A stretch of 64,000 nt of DNA. It comes from Lentzea guizhouensis. Its GTDB lineage: Bacteria; Actinomycetota; Actinomycetes; Mycobacteriales; Pseudonocardiaceae. A program made the position numbers and the translations under genes. Where the stretch lies: assembly GCF_001701025.1 (NCBI RefSeq), contig NZ_CP016793.1, positions 8,618,001 through 8,682,000 on the forward strand, written 5' to 3'. Position 1 is the first letter of the stretch, and each line of letters begins with the position of its first letter. Positions 1-8,381 of this stretch are shown piece by piece. Under the pieces are notes generated by a model. It saw only the letters and a program-made list of their open reading frames with translations. It was not told where the DNA came from and ran no database searches.

Positions 1-175
1 CCAACCTGGGCTGCTTCAACCGCGTCCGCGACCCGACCACCAACGGCCCGGCGTCCAGCCGCTCCACGCTGTCGACCGTCGGGATCCGCTCCGGCCACCG
101 CTCGACGTCGACGACCACCGCCCAGACCTGCTCCGGCGTGGCCGCGATGACGCTGGTGTGCTGAAAGCCAGGCAT
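1..175 (-). CDS. SRPBCC family protein (polyketide cyclase/START-like), partial at left edge
   Basis: Reading the minus strand from an ATG at 175 gives about 58 residues before the window ends. The start, MPGFQHTSVIAATPEQVWAV, followed by VVDVERWPERIPTVDSVE, is the typical first strand and helix of the SRPBCC (START-like) fold. In that fold the phrase 'PEQVWAVV.D.ERWP' begins the helix that closes a hydrophobic cavity. The family binds small lipids or polyketide-like ligands, and the ligand cannot be predicted here. The gene starts 10 nt after the stop of the dehydrogenase gene and is probably co-transcribed with it and with the Rho gene. No strong Shine-Dalgarno is visible. The C-terminal part lies outside the window. 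Confidence 0.7.
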   Translation of the reverse strand, partial: MPGFQHTSVIAATPEQVWAVVVDVERWPERIPTVDSVERLDAGPLVVGSRTRLKQPRL

Positions 176-185
176 GCTCGCGAGT

Positions 186-1319
186 CTACGAGAACCGCCG
201 CTCGATCTCTTCCACCGCAGCGGCCGCGATCTCCGCAGCAGCCGCCCGCGGCCGTGGCGCGTGCAGGATCTTCCCGACCAGCTGCCGCATGGTCGTGCCG
301 ATCTTGTCGAACGCCGACTCCGCCGTGGGTTCGATGTCGCCGAACAACGTCCACCACCACCAGGAGTTCGTCGCGGAGTTCGCCACGACGTCCGGGATGA
401 CCAACGCGTCGATGAGCTCCTCGGCCTCCGCGGTGACCGGCATGTTCGCCGCCTCGACGATCAGCTTGGCGCGCACCGACTTCGCGTTGTCGCGGTGGAT
501 GGCGTAGCTGGTGGCGGCGGGCACGAGCACGTCAGCCTCGACGTCGAGCCAGCTGTCGCGGTCGAGCTGGAGGTCGGTGTCCCGGAGCTTCGACCGGTCG
601 ATGCCGCCGTGCGGATCCCGGGACAGCAGAAGGGTTTCCACGTCGAGCCCGGCCGGGTTGGCCACCACCCCGTGGACATCGGCGAGCCCGACGACCGTGA
701 CGCCGGCCTTGGCGAGATACCGCGCCGTCGCGCCGCCCATCGAGCCGAACCCTTGGACAAAGGCGGTGGGATTGCTTGTTTTCAACCGTTCGAGGCCTTC
801 GAGTGCGGCCTGCGCGACGCCGTAGCCTCCGACGAGCTCGTCGAGACCGACGCCGTCGACCGTGACGTTGAAGGCGTCCTGAAGTCGTTGGCGCGCTTTG
901 TGTTCATCGTCCAGCAACGGGTAGACGGCCTGAATGGACGACTGCAGGCCGATCTTCGCAATGGCCCTGTCTATCGTGGACTGCCGCAGCCCGAGGTCCT
1001 CCCCCATCGTCCAGAACCGCTCGATGTACGGGGACATCGCGTAGAGATACGCCGTGAGCACGTCGAACGCCCTCGGGTCGTACGGGTCGAAGTCGATGCC
1101 GCCCTTGGCGCCACCGAGCGGCACATAACGCGCCGCGGGGTCGTAGTTGAGCGCCTCCTTGGCCGTCATGCCCTCGGCCAGCCTGCGCACCTCGTCGAGC
1201 GTGCAGCCCGCACGCATCCGCAGCCCGCCACTGCTCACCCCGCGCACCAGCCGGTCGATGACGAGGTGACCACGCGCACCCGTGGCCGGATCGGTCCACG
1301 TGACCTGCAGGAAGCTCAT
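186..1319 (-). CDS. Glu/Leu/Phe/Val dehydrogenase family amino-acid dehydrogenase
   Basis: A 377-residue NAD(P)-dependent amino-acid dehydrogenase of the ELFV superfamily, which oxidatively deaminates an L-amino acid to the 2-oxo acid. The substrate-domain signature PLGGAKGGID (about residues 67-76) contains the catalytic lysine, preceded by the second conserved lysine in MTAKEAL (51-57). The Rossmann segment VQGFGSMGGATARYL lies at about residues 188-202. The length is shorter than the ~410-450 residues of classical glutamate dehydrogenases and nearer to Leu/Phe/Val-type enzymes, so the substrate is uncertain. It follows the Rho-like gene by 25 nt and precedes the SRPBCC gene by 10 nt, consistent with an operon. 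The start codon is preceded by a run of six Gs rather than a classic Shine-Dalgarno. Confidence 0.85.
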   Translation of the reverse strand: MSFLQVTWTDPATGARGHLVIDRLVRGVSSGGLRMRAGCTLDEVRRLAEGMTAKEALNYDPAARYVPLGGAKGGIDFDPYDPRAFDVLTAYLYAMSPYIERFWTMGEDLGLRQSTIDRAIAKIGLQSSIQAVYPLLDDEHKARQRLQDAFNVTVDGVGLDELVGGYGVAQAALEGLERLKTSNPTAFVQGFGSMGGATARYLAKAGVTVVGLADVHGVVANPAGLDVETLLLSRDPHGGIDRSKLRDTDLQLDRDSWLDVEADVLVPAATSYAIHRDNAKSVRAKLIVEAANMPVTAEAEELIDALVIPDVVANSATNSWWWWTLFGDIEPTAESAFDKIGTTMRQLVGKILHAPRPRAAAAEIAAAAVEEIERRFS

Positions 1320-1344
1320 CCCCCCATCTTGGCGGACAGCCGGT

Positions 1345-2370
1345 TCACCTCGACATCTGGAGGAGGAACTCCGCGTTGCTCCTGGTCTTGCGTAGCCCGT
1401 CGAGCAACACGTCGACCTCGCGGTCGGCCATGGCCCTGCGCACCGCGTTCGTGATGGCCAGCTCCTGTTCGGACACCAGCAACTCCGCCTTGCGCGTGCT
1501 GGACTGGTTCAGGTCGATCGCCGGGTAGACCCTGCGCTGCGCCGCCTTGCGGTCGAGCTTGAGCTCGGCGTTGCCGGTGCTCTTGAGCTCCTCGAAGATC
1601 ACGGTGTCGCCCACCGACCCGGTCTCCACCAACGCCGTGGCGAAGATCGTGAGACTGCCACCGTCCTCGATGTTCCGCGCGGCCCCGAGAAACCTCTTCG
1701 GCGGGTTGAGCGCCCCGACCTCGATGCCACCGCTCAGAATCCGCCCACCACTGGGCGCCGCCAGGTTGTAGGCCCGCCCGAGCCTGGTCAGCGAGTCCAG
1801 CAACACCACCACGTCCTGCCCCTCCTCGACAAGCCGCTTGGCCCGCTCGATGGCGAGCTCCGCCGTGGCGATGTGCTCCCGCGGGTGCTCGTCGAACGTC
1901 GAGGTGAACATCTCGCCGGGCACGGTCTTCCTGATGTCGGTGACCTCCTCCGGCCGCTCCCCCACCAGCGCGACGATGAGGTGGCACTCGGGGTTGTTCT
2001 TCGCGACGGCCTGCGCAATGCTCTGCAACACCATCGTCTTGCCGGCCTTGGGCGGCGCGACCACCAACGCCCGCTGCCCCTTGCCGACCGGCATGACCAG
2101 GTCGATCGCCCTGCTGGTGAGGTCGTCCGGGTCGTGCTCCAACCGCAGCCGCTCGTTGGGGTAAAGCGGCGTCAGCTCCTCGAACTTCGGCCTCTTGTGC
2201 GGCTTGCGCCCGTTGACCGTGTCGACGGTGGTCAGCCTGTCCTCGTGCGCCTCCCCCGTGATCCGGTCGCCCCTGCGCAGGTCGTGTTGCTTCACGAGCT
2301 GCTGCGGGACGACGGGCCCGTCGACGAGGAAAGCCCTGTTGTTGCGTACGTCGAGTACACCGATGTGCAT
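1345..2370 (-). CDS. rho: Short Rho-type transcription terminator (Rho paralogue)
   Basis: A 341-residue Rho-family hexameric RNA helicase/ATPase. Core motifs are intact: Walker A APPKAGKT (105-112), the Q-loop region [21 protein letters not shown], and the R-loop region [16 protein letters not shown] with RVYPAIDL after it. The N-terminal Rho_N (SAP-like) domain and the long basic insertion usual in actinobacterial Rho (about 600-700 residues) are absent. The primary RNA-binding cold-shock-like domain is shortened: [13 protein letters not shown] is followed almost at once by LRRGDRITG. The start is supported by AAAGGA 12 nt upstream. Such a minimal Rho is probably a paralogue of the housekeeping gene rather than its replacement, although the window cannot show that. 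It leads an apparent operon with the amino-acid dehydrogenase. Confidence 0.9.
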   Translation of the reverse strand: MHIGVLDVRNNRAFLVDGPVVPQQLVKQHDLRRGDRITGEAHEDRLTTVDTVNGRKPHKRPKFEELTPLYPNERLRLEHDPDDLTSRAIDLVMPVGKGQRALVVAPPKAGKTMVLQSIAQAVAKNNPECHLIVALVGERPEEVTDIRKTVPGEMFTSTFDEHPREHIATAELAIERAKRLVEEGQDVVVLLDSLTRLGRAYNLAAPSGGRILSGGIEVGALNPPKRFLGAARNIEDGGSLTIFATALVETGSVGDTVIFEELKSTGNAELKLDRKAAQRRVYPAIDLNQSSTRKAELLVSEQELAITNAVRRAMADREVDVLLDGLRKTRSNAEFLLQMSR

Positions 2371-2606
2371 CGGTCTGTCCTTTCGGGAGGATTGCGTGAG
2401 ATGCGCTCGTCCCCGGGACGCCCTGAGCGTGCCGAAACGAAAGCGCTGCAGATGCTGCGCATCTGATGTGGATCCGCCAGCGTCAGAAACTGGAGGCTCT
2501 TCGCTGCGAACTCGGATGGTCCAGCAGCTGTTCGGAACTTACGCGCGCTCCCCAGCGCACCGCCGTTACACCCGGACTGTAGCAGACAACGCGCGTCGCG
2601 CGCTGC
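2371..2606. other. Intergenic region upstream of the Rho-like gene
   Basis: This 236-nt gap holds the leader of the Rho-like gene (minus strand) and the 3' flank of the DUF4360 gene. On the minus strand TACAGT (in CTGCTACAGTCCGG, near 2575-2583) is a plausible -10 hexamer, but no good -35 stands at the right distance. I see no open reading frame that looks coding. Confidence 0.3.
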
Positions 2607-3167
2607 TTATTCCCCGCCGCACCTCTGCCACGACAGCCGGAACGTCGAGCTGACGCTCGAATCCGTCGAGTCCATGGTCATCATCCCCGCCTTGCCCGTG
2701 ACCTTGAGCTCAGCCTCGATCGTCAACGGCTTCCGCCCCTTGCACGGCCCGTGCTGCACCCCGTCCGGCACATCCGTGACCTGCCAGTTGTCACTCATCG
2801 GCCCCTGGTAGACCTGCGTGCCGTGCCGCGTCGGATACCCCGGAAAGCGGTAACTGCTCCGCTGCGTCCCCCGCTCCCCTTCGCCGAGGTGCACAAACCC
2901 GCGAAAGTCCGTCCGCTCCACCCCATACGTGTACCCGGCCGCGTGACTGAGCTCCACCGCAATCGTGCAGCTCTTCTTCGCCTCCGCGCCCTTCGCCTGC
3001 ACCACGAAGTCGCTGTAGGTCACCGTGAACGCCTGGTTGTCCCCCGACATGGCCACCGTGGCGGTCCCCGGCCGGCACCCGTCACCGCTCAAGCTCACCA
3101 CGTCGATCGTCACGGGCCCAGGCGGAGTCAGCAGTGATGCCGCCACCAACGCCACCACACCGAACAC
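2607..3167 (-). CDS. Secreted DUF4360 family protein
   Basis: About 186 residues. I chose the GTG at 3167 because GGGGAGG lies 7 nt upstream and translation from there gives a compact signal peptide (MFGVVALVAASLLTPPGPV). Reading further upstream gives cysteine- and arginine-rich sequence that is the antisense of the neighbouring gene. The mature part follows the DUF4360 pattern: a beta strand (FTVTYSDFVVQAKG), a conserved Cys (KKSCTIAVELSHAAGYTYGV), the hallmark FRGFVHLGEGERGTQRSSY and a later Cys in HGPCKG. Members are extracellular proteins of bacteria and fungi with no known activity. It stands alone between the Rho-like and NACHT genes, all on the minus strand. Confidence 0.75.
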   Translation of the reverse strand: MFGVVALVAASLLTPPGPVTIDVVSLSGDGCRPGTATVAMSGDNQAFTVTYSDFVVQAKGAEAKKSCTIAVELSHAAGYTYGVERTDFRGFVHLGEGERGTQRSSYRFPGYPTRHGTQVYQGPMSDNWQVTDVPDGVQHGPCKGRKPLTIEAELKVTGKAGMMTMDSTDSSVSSTFRLSWQRCGGE

Positions 3168-3222
3168 CCCTGGCCTCCCCACGTCACTCGCCGTGCGGGA
3201 ACCTAACCCCGCCCGCAGCCTT

Positions 3223-6200
3223 TCAGCGCAATCCGCAAGGCAACCGCAAGGTGCGCAACAACCCGCGCGCGTCCTCCCGGCACACCTCACTCCACCGTGC
3301 CAGCAGCCGCGCCGCGTGTTGCCGCACGTGAGTCGGCGCCGATTGGTCGAAAGCAACGTCACGCGCAACCAACGCAGCCCGATCCCACAGGTCAAGTCGC
3401 TTGACGGCCATCTTGGCCGCCGCATGCAACCGCACCAGCGGCCCAAATCCCGGATCCATCGCCATGGCGCTCAGCTCATCCGCTGCCTCCGACGTCCTGA
3501 AGACGGCTATCGCATCGAGCACCTGTACTCGCTGCAACGGTTTCGCCAACGGCAGCAGGTCTCGCAGGACTTCCAGCACCTCACCATGTCTGGTTGGCCA
3601 CCTCTGGCCGATGATCCACGCGGCGTTCGAACGTGCGAGCACGGGCAGGGCGTTGTCACGTGCTATCGAGTCGAGCAGCGGCAGTGCCTCGGCCCGGCCA
3701 CGAGCACCGAGGTCGGACAGGTCGTCCGCCGCCCACCACCGCAGCACCGGGTTCACCGCGTGGTCCGCCGCGATCGAGGCGAACAGGCGGGCACAGGCCG
3801 CTCTGTCGTCGATCGACCGGTGAAGCAGGAATCTTGCCGCCTCCCTGCGATGCTGTGGAGACAACGCCGGGTTGTCGCGAATTCTGCGCAACTCGCTGAA
3901 CGCCTCGAGCGATCTCAGCTCCTTGACTCGATGTCGCCACGACGCATCGACATCGTTGAGCAGGAAGTCACGCACCGACGGCTCGTGCGCGACATCGCAG
4001 ATCACCAGCGCGGCACCACGACGGTCGCGCATGGGTCGATTCTCGTCCAGCACCAGCGTGCGTAGACGAGCGTGGACTTCCGGCCAGGCGCCGAGTTCCG
4101 CTGCCTTCTTCAACGCCGTGAGAGATCCGTCGGCGATGAGCAGGGAAACCGCCTCAGCCGCGTGTGAAAACGAGTACCCGGCCAGCGCCAAGGCTGCGCG
4201 ACCGTTTGTGTCGTCGTGTTCCGGGAGCCTGGTCACCTCGTGCGCCGCTGCTTCCGCCTCGGCCAGCAAGGGCACGTCGCCCCAGCCGTCGGGCCGGGGC
4301 ATGCGGTCTTCCAACGAGGCCCATCGATCGGCCAGCAGAACTCGCTCGACCGTTGTTCGTTCTGCCCTGGGCAGGTACGCGGCCAGGGCCGCTGCCGCCT
4401 CGTCGCTCCGCTCCGGATCGCGCACCAGTGCCATGATCAGGTCCGTCAGCCGGGGAGAGCCTGACGGAGCCAAGCCGAGCAACGTCTTGGTCGCGTCCAC
4501 GCGTTCGGAGAGCCGCAGATGCCGACTTTCCGCGAACCGCCACACGACCTCGGTCATCTGCTCCTGCAGCGTCTGGTCCAAGTCGGCGAGTTCCACCGCG
4601 GCGGAGCAGCGGTTGGTGACCGACTCGTCCGGATCGTCCAGCACAGACCTGAAATAGCGGACCGCGGGAGCGCTGTCCCCGTTCAACGCTCGGAGCCCGT
4701 AGGCGTAGAGCCGGAAGCTGAACCGGGAGTACTCGTCCTCTGAACAGGCGCGGAGTGCCTGGCTGTCCACCAGGGAGGCAGCGTCCGCAGTCTCGTTGCG
4801 ACTGGAGTCCGGGGATGCGACGACCCGTTGCAGGCGGGCCCGCACATCAACGCCGAAATGCGCTAGGTGTCCAACGAGATGCTTCCACCTGTGAATGTTC
4901 ATGACGCTCGACGCGACGAACACGACATCGACGGCGCTTTCGAGCTGTGCCGGGTTCGCGTCTGCGGCCTTGACGGCGGCCTCAGCGCGGGTGCCGAGGC
5001 CAGCCGACTCGTCGGCGGCGATGTCCTGCAGCACTTCCAGCGGCGGCTCGTGACCGAGAAGCTCCAGCGCCTTCACCACGAGCCAGCGGTGCTCCGGAGT
5101 GGTGCCCGGAATGCGGAACAGTTCGAGGAGCGCCGCAGCGAGGTCGTCCCGGACGCCCCGACCGGTTGAGGCGAAGTACCGAGCGGTGGAGGAGGGATCC
5201 CTGATCAGACCTGTCCGAAGCGGTTCCAGTACACCGGCCAGCGCCACGCGGTGGAACGCTCTGCCCAGCGTGACAAGCCCTTGCACGGCGTACAAGCGAG
5301 TGCGCAGACTCCGTTGCCGGTCTTGGACCAATGCAGTCAGCTCGTCGGCGGCCGCACGGCGATGCTCGGCGCTGGCGAAGGCGAACACGCTACCGATTTC
5401 CGACAACACCTCGTGATCGCGCGCAAGCACGAGCAGCTCCCGCAGTGCCCGTCCAGCCAGCACGGGTCCCAGCCGGTGCAGTCCGGCCCAGGCCTTGGCC
5501 CGGACATCGGGATCGCGCTCGCTGGACGCGATCGCCAGCAGGTGTTCGCCGGCCAGTGCGTGGAACTCGGGAGCACACCTGATCAGCTCGTTCGCAACCT
5601 GGCAGCGGGTGTCCGGGTCCAGGCTCAGGTCGGTCAGCGCGGCGCGCAGCCGTGCCGTCGCGGTGGCGCGGTGCGACTCGCCCAGATCGGCCAGTTCGCG
5701 CAAGGGGTAGACGAACTCGAAGCGAAGCTTGGGGCCGTAGCGGTGTGCCCGCTCCAGGTGTACCGCGGCCTCGTCGTGGAACGCCGGGCCGAGATCGCCC
5801 AGCTCCGCCGCGATCGCCACCACGTCGATCCAGGAGGTGTGCGGAGCGGCCAGCAGGCCACGCATGAGGTCGACGGCGAGATCACGACGACCGGCCTTCA
5901 CCAGTGATTTCACGTACCACCACCGATCGGATGGTGCCGTGTCGAATGCATCGATGCATGCCAGGAGCAGCTCGCCCGCCTTCGCGCGCATCCGCGGCCC
6001 GAGCAGTGCCAGAGTGACCGCGGCATCGGCCCGGTTTCCGGCCGGGCGCCGACGATCACGGACGACCTCCGTGATCGCCTCAGCCGCCGATTCCTGTTCG
6101 CCGAGCGCCATCAAGCCGAGCACGGCGTCCCGTTTGCCGAACATGTTGTGCACCGGGTCGCGTACGACGCCGAGGAGAACCTCGGTGCAGCGCCCGTGGA

Positions 6201-8328
6201 ACTCCGCGTCGATCTCGATGAGGCCGGTAGCGGCTTGCACCAGTTCCGCGTTCGTGCTGCCCAGGTCGGACAAGACCCGCTCGAGCGCGGCCACCGCGAA
6301 ATCGCGGGCCTTTCCACCAAACGCAGCGAGCACAACGGCCGCCGTGCGGCAGTCGTTGCCGCTCGCCAAGAGATCGCCCAGCACGGAACGCAAACCGCGT
6401 TCAGCCGCCTCCCGCTCAGCCGACCCGCTGTGGGCCAGGGCTTCCGCCGCCATCAACCGGTGGCGGACGGCCGCGGATCCGTCGTCAACGGCAGATTTGA
6501 GCAAGACCAGGGCTTCGGTCAGGTGAGCGGCACGGAGCCGCACCACCAGTGCCTCCGCCGCCTCGGCACGGGACTCGAACGGCGCGAGCTGATCTCGCAT
6601 CAGCTCCGCCAGCCAGTCCGTGAGGCCGTCGTGGTGGGTCGCCCGGCTCACCTGGCTGACCATCAGCCTGGCCGGGTACTGGGTGGTCATCGCCCAGGCC
6701 TTGGCCACCGTGAGGAACTCGTCCACCAACGCCGAGCCGGCCGGCAGGTGCTTGGCGAGCAGCCGCGCCGCGAGCAGGTGCTGCTCGGCCTGACCGGCGC
6801 GCAGCCAGTCCAGCAACCGGTCGGCTTCCTGAACGTGCAGGCGGGTGTGGTGCAGCAGAACGGCGCGCGCGAACCGGCCTGACTCGAACGGCTGGGCCTG
6901 GTGGAGGAGCTCGGCGAAGGCCGGATGCGCGGGGGCGAACTCGGCGGGCAGTTCACGGGCCATCGCCGTGGCCGCGACGTGTTCGGCGAAGCTGTGGTGC
7001 AAAAAGGCGAGATCGCGACCGCGTTGGACGAACAGGCCGCACGCCTTGAGGTGCGTGATGAGGTCCGCGGCGGGACCGGCGTCGGGGTGCTGCCGGGCCC
7101 AGGTGTGAATTGCCTCGATGAGGGACGTGTCGGATTCGAGGCGGGTGCGTCCCAGGTGTTCGATCAACGGCACTCGGTGGCGTTCGAAGGTCGCTGGCGT
7201 CGACTCGGGTTTCCTGATATGGGCGAGGTAGGCCTCGTAGAGCTCGTATTGGTTGCCCGGCAACGGCTTCTGCGCGTGTTGCTCGAAGACGATCGCGGCG
7301 ATCGTCGCGAGGAGCGGAATCTCGACCAGCTCGAAGAGGTGGGCCCCGCGAACCTGCTGCAGGAACCGGTTGGCGCAGTCCTCCCCCTCCTCGTCGAACC
7401 AGCTCGTGGCGAACCCGCGCAGAGCCTCGTCGTCGAACGTCTGGAGCTCGTAGCGGCACGCGATCCGTTGCAGTGAGGCGAGCGCACCGCCCTCGGTCGG
7501 GCGGGTGGTGAGCAGCACGCGGTAGGTCGACTTCTTGGCCCAGGCGGCGAGCGTGTGGACGATCTTGGCGCGGGTCCGGGGGTCGGCGACCTCGTCGAGG
7601 GCGTCGACGAGGAGCAGCCAGCGGCAGCCGGCGACACGGGTGCCGAACAGGGCGGGGTCGAGCGGCCCCACGAGGAGGTGGCCGTATTCGGCAGCGGCGC
7701 TGTCGGCCAGGGCCTGGGTGAACGACGGGCCCAGGTGCTCGGCCAGCACCCGAGCCGGGATGCGCAGCGGCAGGACGGGTTCGGCCATCGGTGCGTCGTC
7801 GGACTTGGTGGCCCACTGGCGGATGATGTCCGCGGTGAGACGGAGGGTCAGGGTCGACTTGCCCTGACCGGGGCCACCGGTGATGACGAGGTGGTCGTCG
7901 GAGTCGAGGGCCGCGCGCATCGGCTTGGACGGAGGGCGCACGGCGACGCGGACGACCGAGTTCGGCGGCATCTCGACGAGCCGGCCGTGTTCGTCGAGCA
8001 TCGGCGTGGGACGTTGTTCCGGCTGGGCGTCTTCCACTCCACTGCCCACGTCCTGACGGACGTAGATCGCTCCCAGCGACGGTTTGCGAGCACCAGGGAG
8101 CTGGTACGGGAGGAGCTCGGCGCACTCCTCTTGGGCCCACAGCAGGTCCTGGACGGCAGCGGGCAGGGCGGTGGTCGACGCCCAATCGGCCGGTGGGGGA
8201 CACGGCGGCACCGGCGGGGTTGCGGGTGGAGCGTGGGTGATGTGCACGTCGCCGTGGATGTTGCGGGCCTGGAAGCCGATGCCGTGGACGTCGCCCATGG
8301 AGTTGGCGGTGTGATCCTCCTGCGCCAT
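3223..8328 (-). CDS. NACHT-domain STAND NTPase with long HEAT-repeat C-terminus
   Basis: A 1701-residue NLR-like protein. Walker A is GGPGQGKST (151-159), Walker B is WLLLVDALDE (237-246) and the sensor strand is RVLLTTRP (270-277), which together define a NACHT module. From about residue 500 to the end the sequence is a chain of 35-45-residue helical repeats rich in A/L with DP and R at fixed places, typical of HEAT/armadillo repeats. The N-terminus has no enzymatic domain. It carries a short motif, GIGFQARNIHGDVHI (16-30), of the kind that recurs at the N-termini of actinobacterial STAND and effector proteins and may act as a homotypic or amyloid-like adaptor (inference). A defence or programmed-response role is plausible. 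No Shine-Dalgarno precedes the first ATG. An in-frame ATG at residue 11 has AGGAGG about 17 nt upstream, so the start is uncertain. Confidence 0.85.
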   Translation of the reverse strand: MAQEDHTANSMGDVHGIGFQARNIHGDVHITHAPPATPPVPPCPPPADWASTTALPAAVQDLLWAQEECAELLPYQLPGARKPSLGAIYVRQDVGSGVEDAQPEQRPTPMLDEHGRLVEMPPNSVVRVAVRPPSKPMRAALDSDDHLVITGGPGQGKSTLTLRLTADIIRQWATKSDDAPMAEPVLPLRIPARVLAEHLGPSFTQALADSAAAEYGHLLVGPLDPALFGTRVAGCRWLLLVDALDEVADPRTRAKIVHTLAAWAKKSTYRVLLTTRPTEGGALASLQRIACRYELQTFDDEALRGFATSWFDEEGEDCANRFLQQVRGAHLFELVEIPLLATIAAIVFEQHAQKPLPGNQYELYEAYLAHIRKPESTPATFERHRVPLIEHLGRTRLESDTSLIEAIHTWARQHPDAGPAADLITHLKACGLFVQRGRDLAFLHHSFAEHVAATAMARELPAEFAPAHPAFAELLHQAQPFESGRFARAVLLHHTRLHVQEADRLLDWLRAGQAEQHLLAARLLAKHLPAGSALVDEFLTVAKAWAMTTQYPARLMVSQVSRATHHDGLTDWLAELMRDQLAPFESRAEAAEALVVRLRAAHLTEALVLLKSAVDDGSAAVRHRLMAAEALAHSGSAEREAAERGLRSVLGDLLASGNDCRTAAVVLAAFGGKARDFAVAALERVLSDLGSTNAELVQAATGLIEIDAEFHGRCTEVLLGVVRDPVHNMFGKRDAVLGLMALGEQESAAEAITEVVRDRRRPAGNRADAAVTLALLGPRMRAKAGELLLACIDAFDTAPSDRWWYVKSLVKAGRRDLAVDLMRGLLAAPHTSWIDVVAIAAELGDLGPAFHDEAAVHLERAHRYGPKLRFEFVYPLRELADLGESHRATATARLRAALTDLSLDPDTRCQVANELIRCAPEFHALAGEHLLAIASSERDPDVRAKAWAGLHRLGPVLAGRALRELLVLARDHEVLSEIGSVFAFASAEHRRAAADELTALVQDRQRSLRTRLYAVQGLVTLGRAFHRVALAGVLEPLRTGLIRDPSSTARYFASTGRGVRDDLAAALLELFRIPGTTPEHRWLVVKALELLGHEPPLEVLQDIAADESAGLGTRAEAAVKAADANPAQLESAVDVVFVASSVMNIHRWKHLVGHLAHFGVDVRARLQRVVASPDSSRNETADAASLVDSQALRACSEDEYSRFSFRLYAYGLRALNGDSAPAVRYFRSVLDDPDESVTNRCSAAVELADLDQTLQEQMTEVVWRFAESRHLRLSERVDATKTLLGLAPSGSPRLTDLIMALVRDPERSDEAAAALAAYLPRAERTTVERVLLADRWASLEDRMPRPDGWGDVPLLAEAEAAAHEVTRLPEHDDTNGRAALALAGYSFSHAAEAVSLLIADGSLTALKKAAELGAWPEVHARLRTLVLDENRPMRDRRGAALVICDVAHEPSVRDFLLNDVDASWRHRVKELRSLEAFSELRRIRDNPALSPQHRREAARFLLHRSIDDRAACARLFASIAADHAVNPVLRWWAADDLSDLGARGRAEALPLLDSIARDNALPVLARSNAAWIIGQRWPTRHGEVLEVLRDLLPLAKPLQRVQVLDAIAVFRTSEAADELSAMAMDPGFGPLVRLHAAAKMAVKRLDLWDRAALVARDVAFDQSAPTHVRQHAARLLARWSEVCREDARGLLRTLRLPCGLR

Positions 8329-8381
8329 CGACGGATGGTCTCACGAAGCGACCGTCCATTTAGTGCCAAATCAAGGACGTT

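Noticed and set aside
174..1454. Long plus-strand open frame of 426 residues
   Set aside because: It is antisense to the dehydrogenase gene, Arg/His-rich and without recognisable motifs. High GC makes such shadow frames common here.
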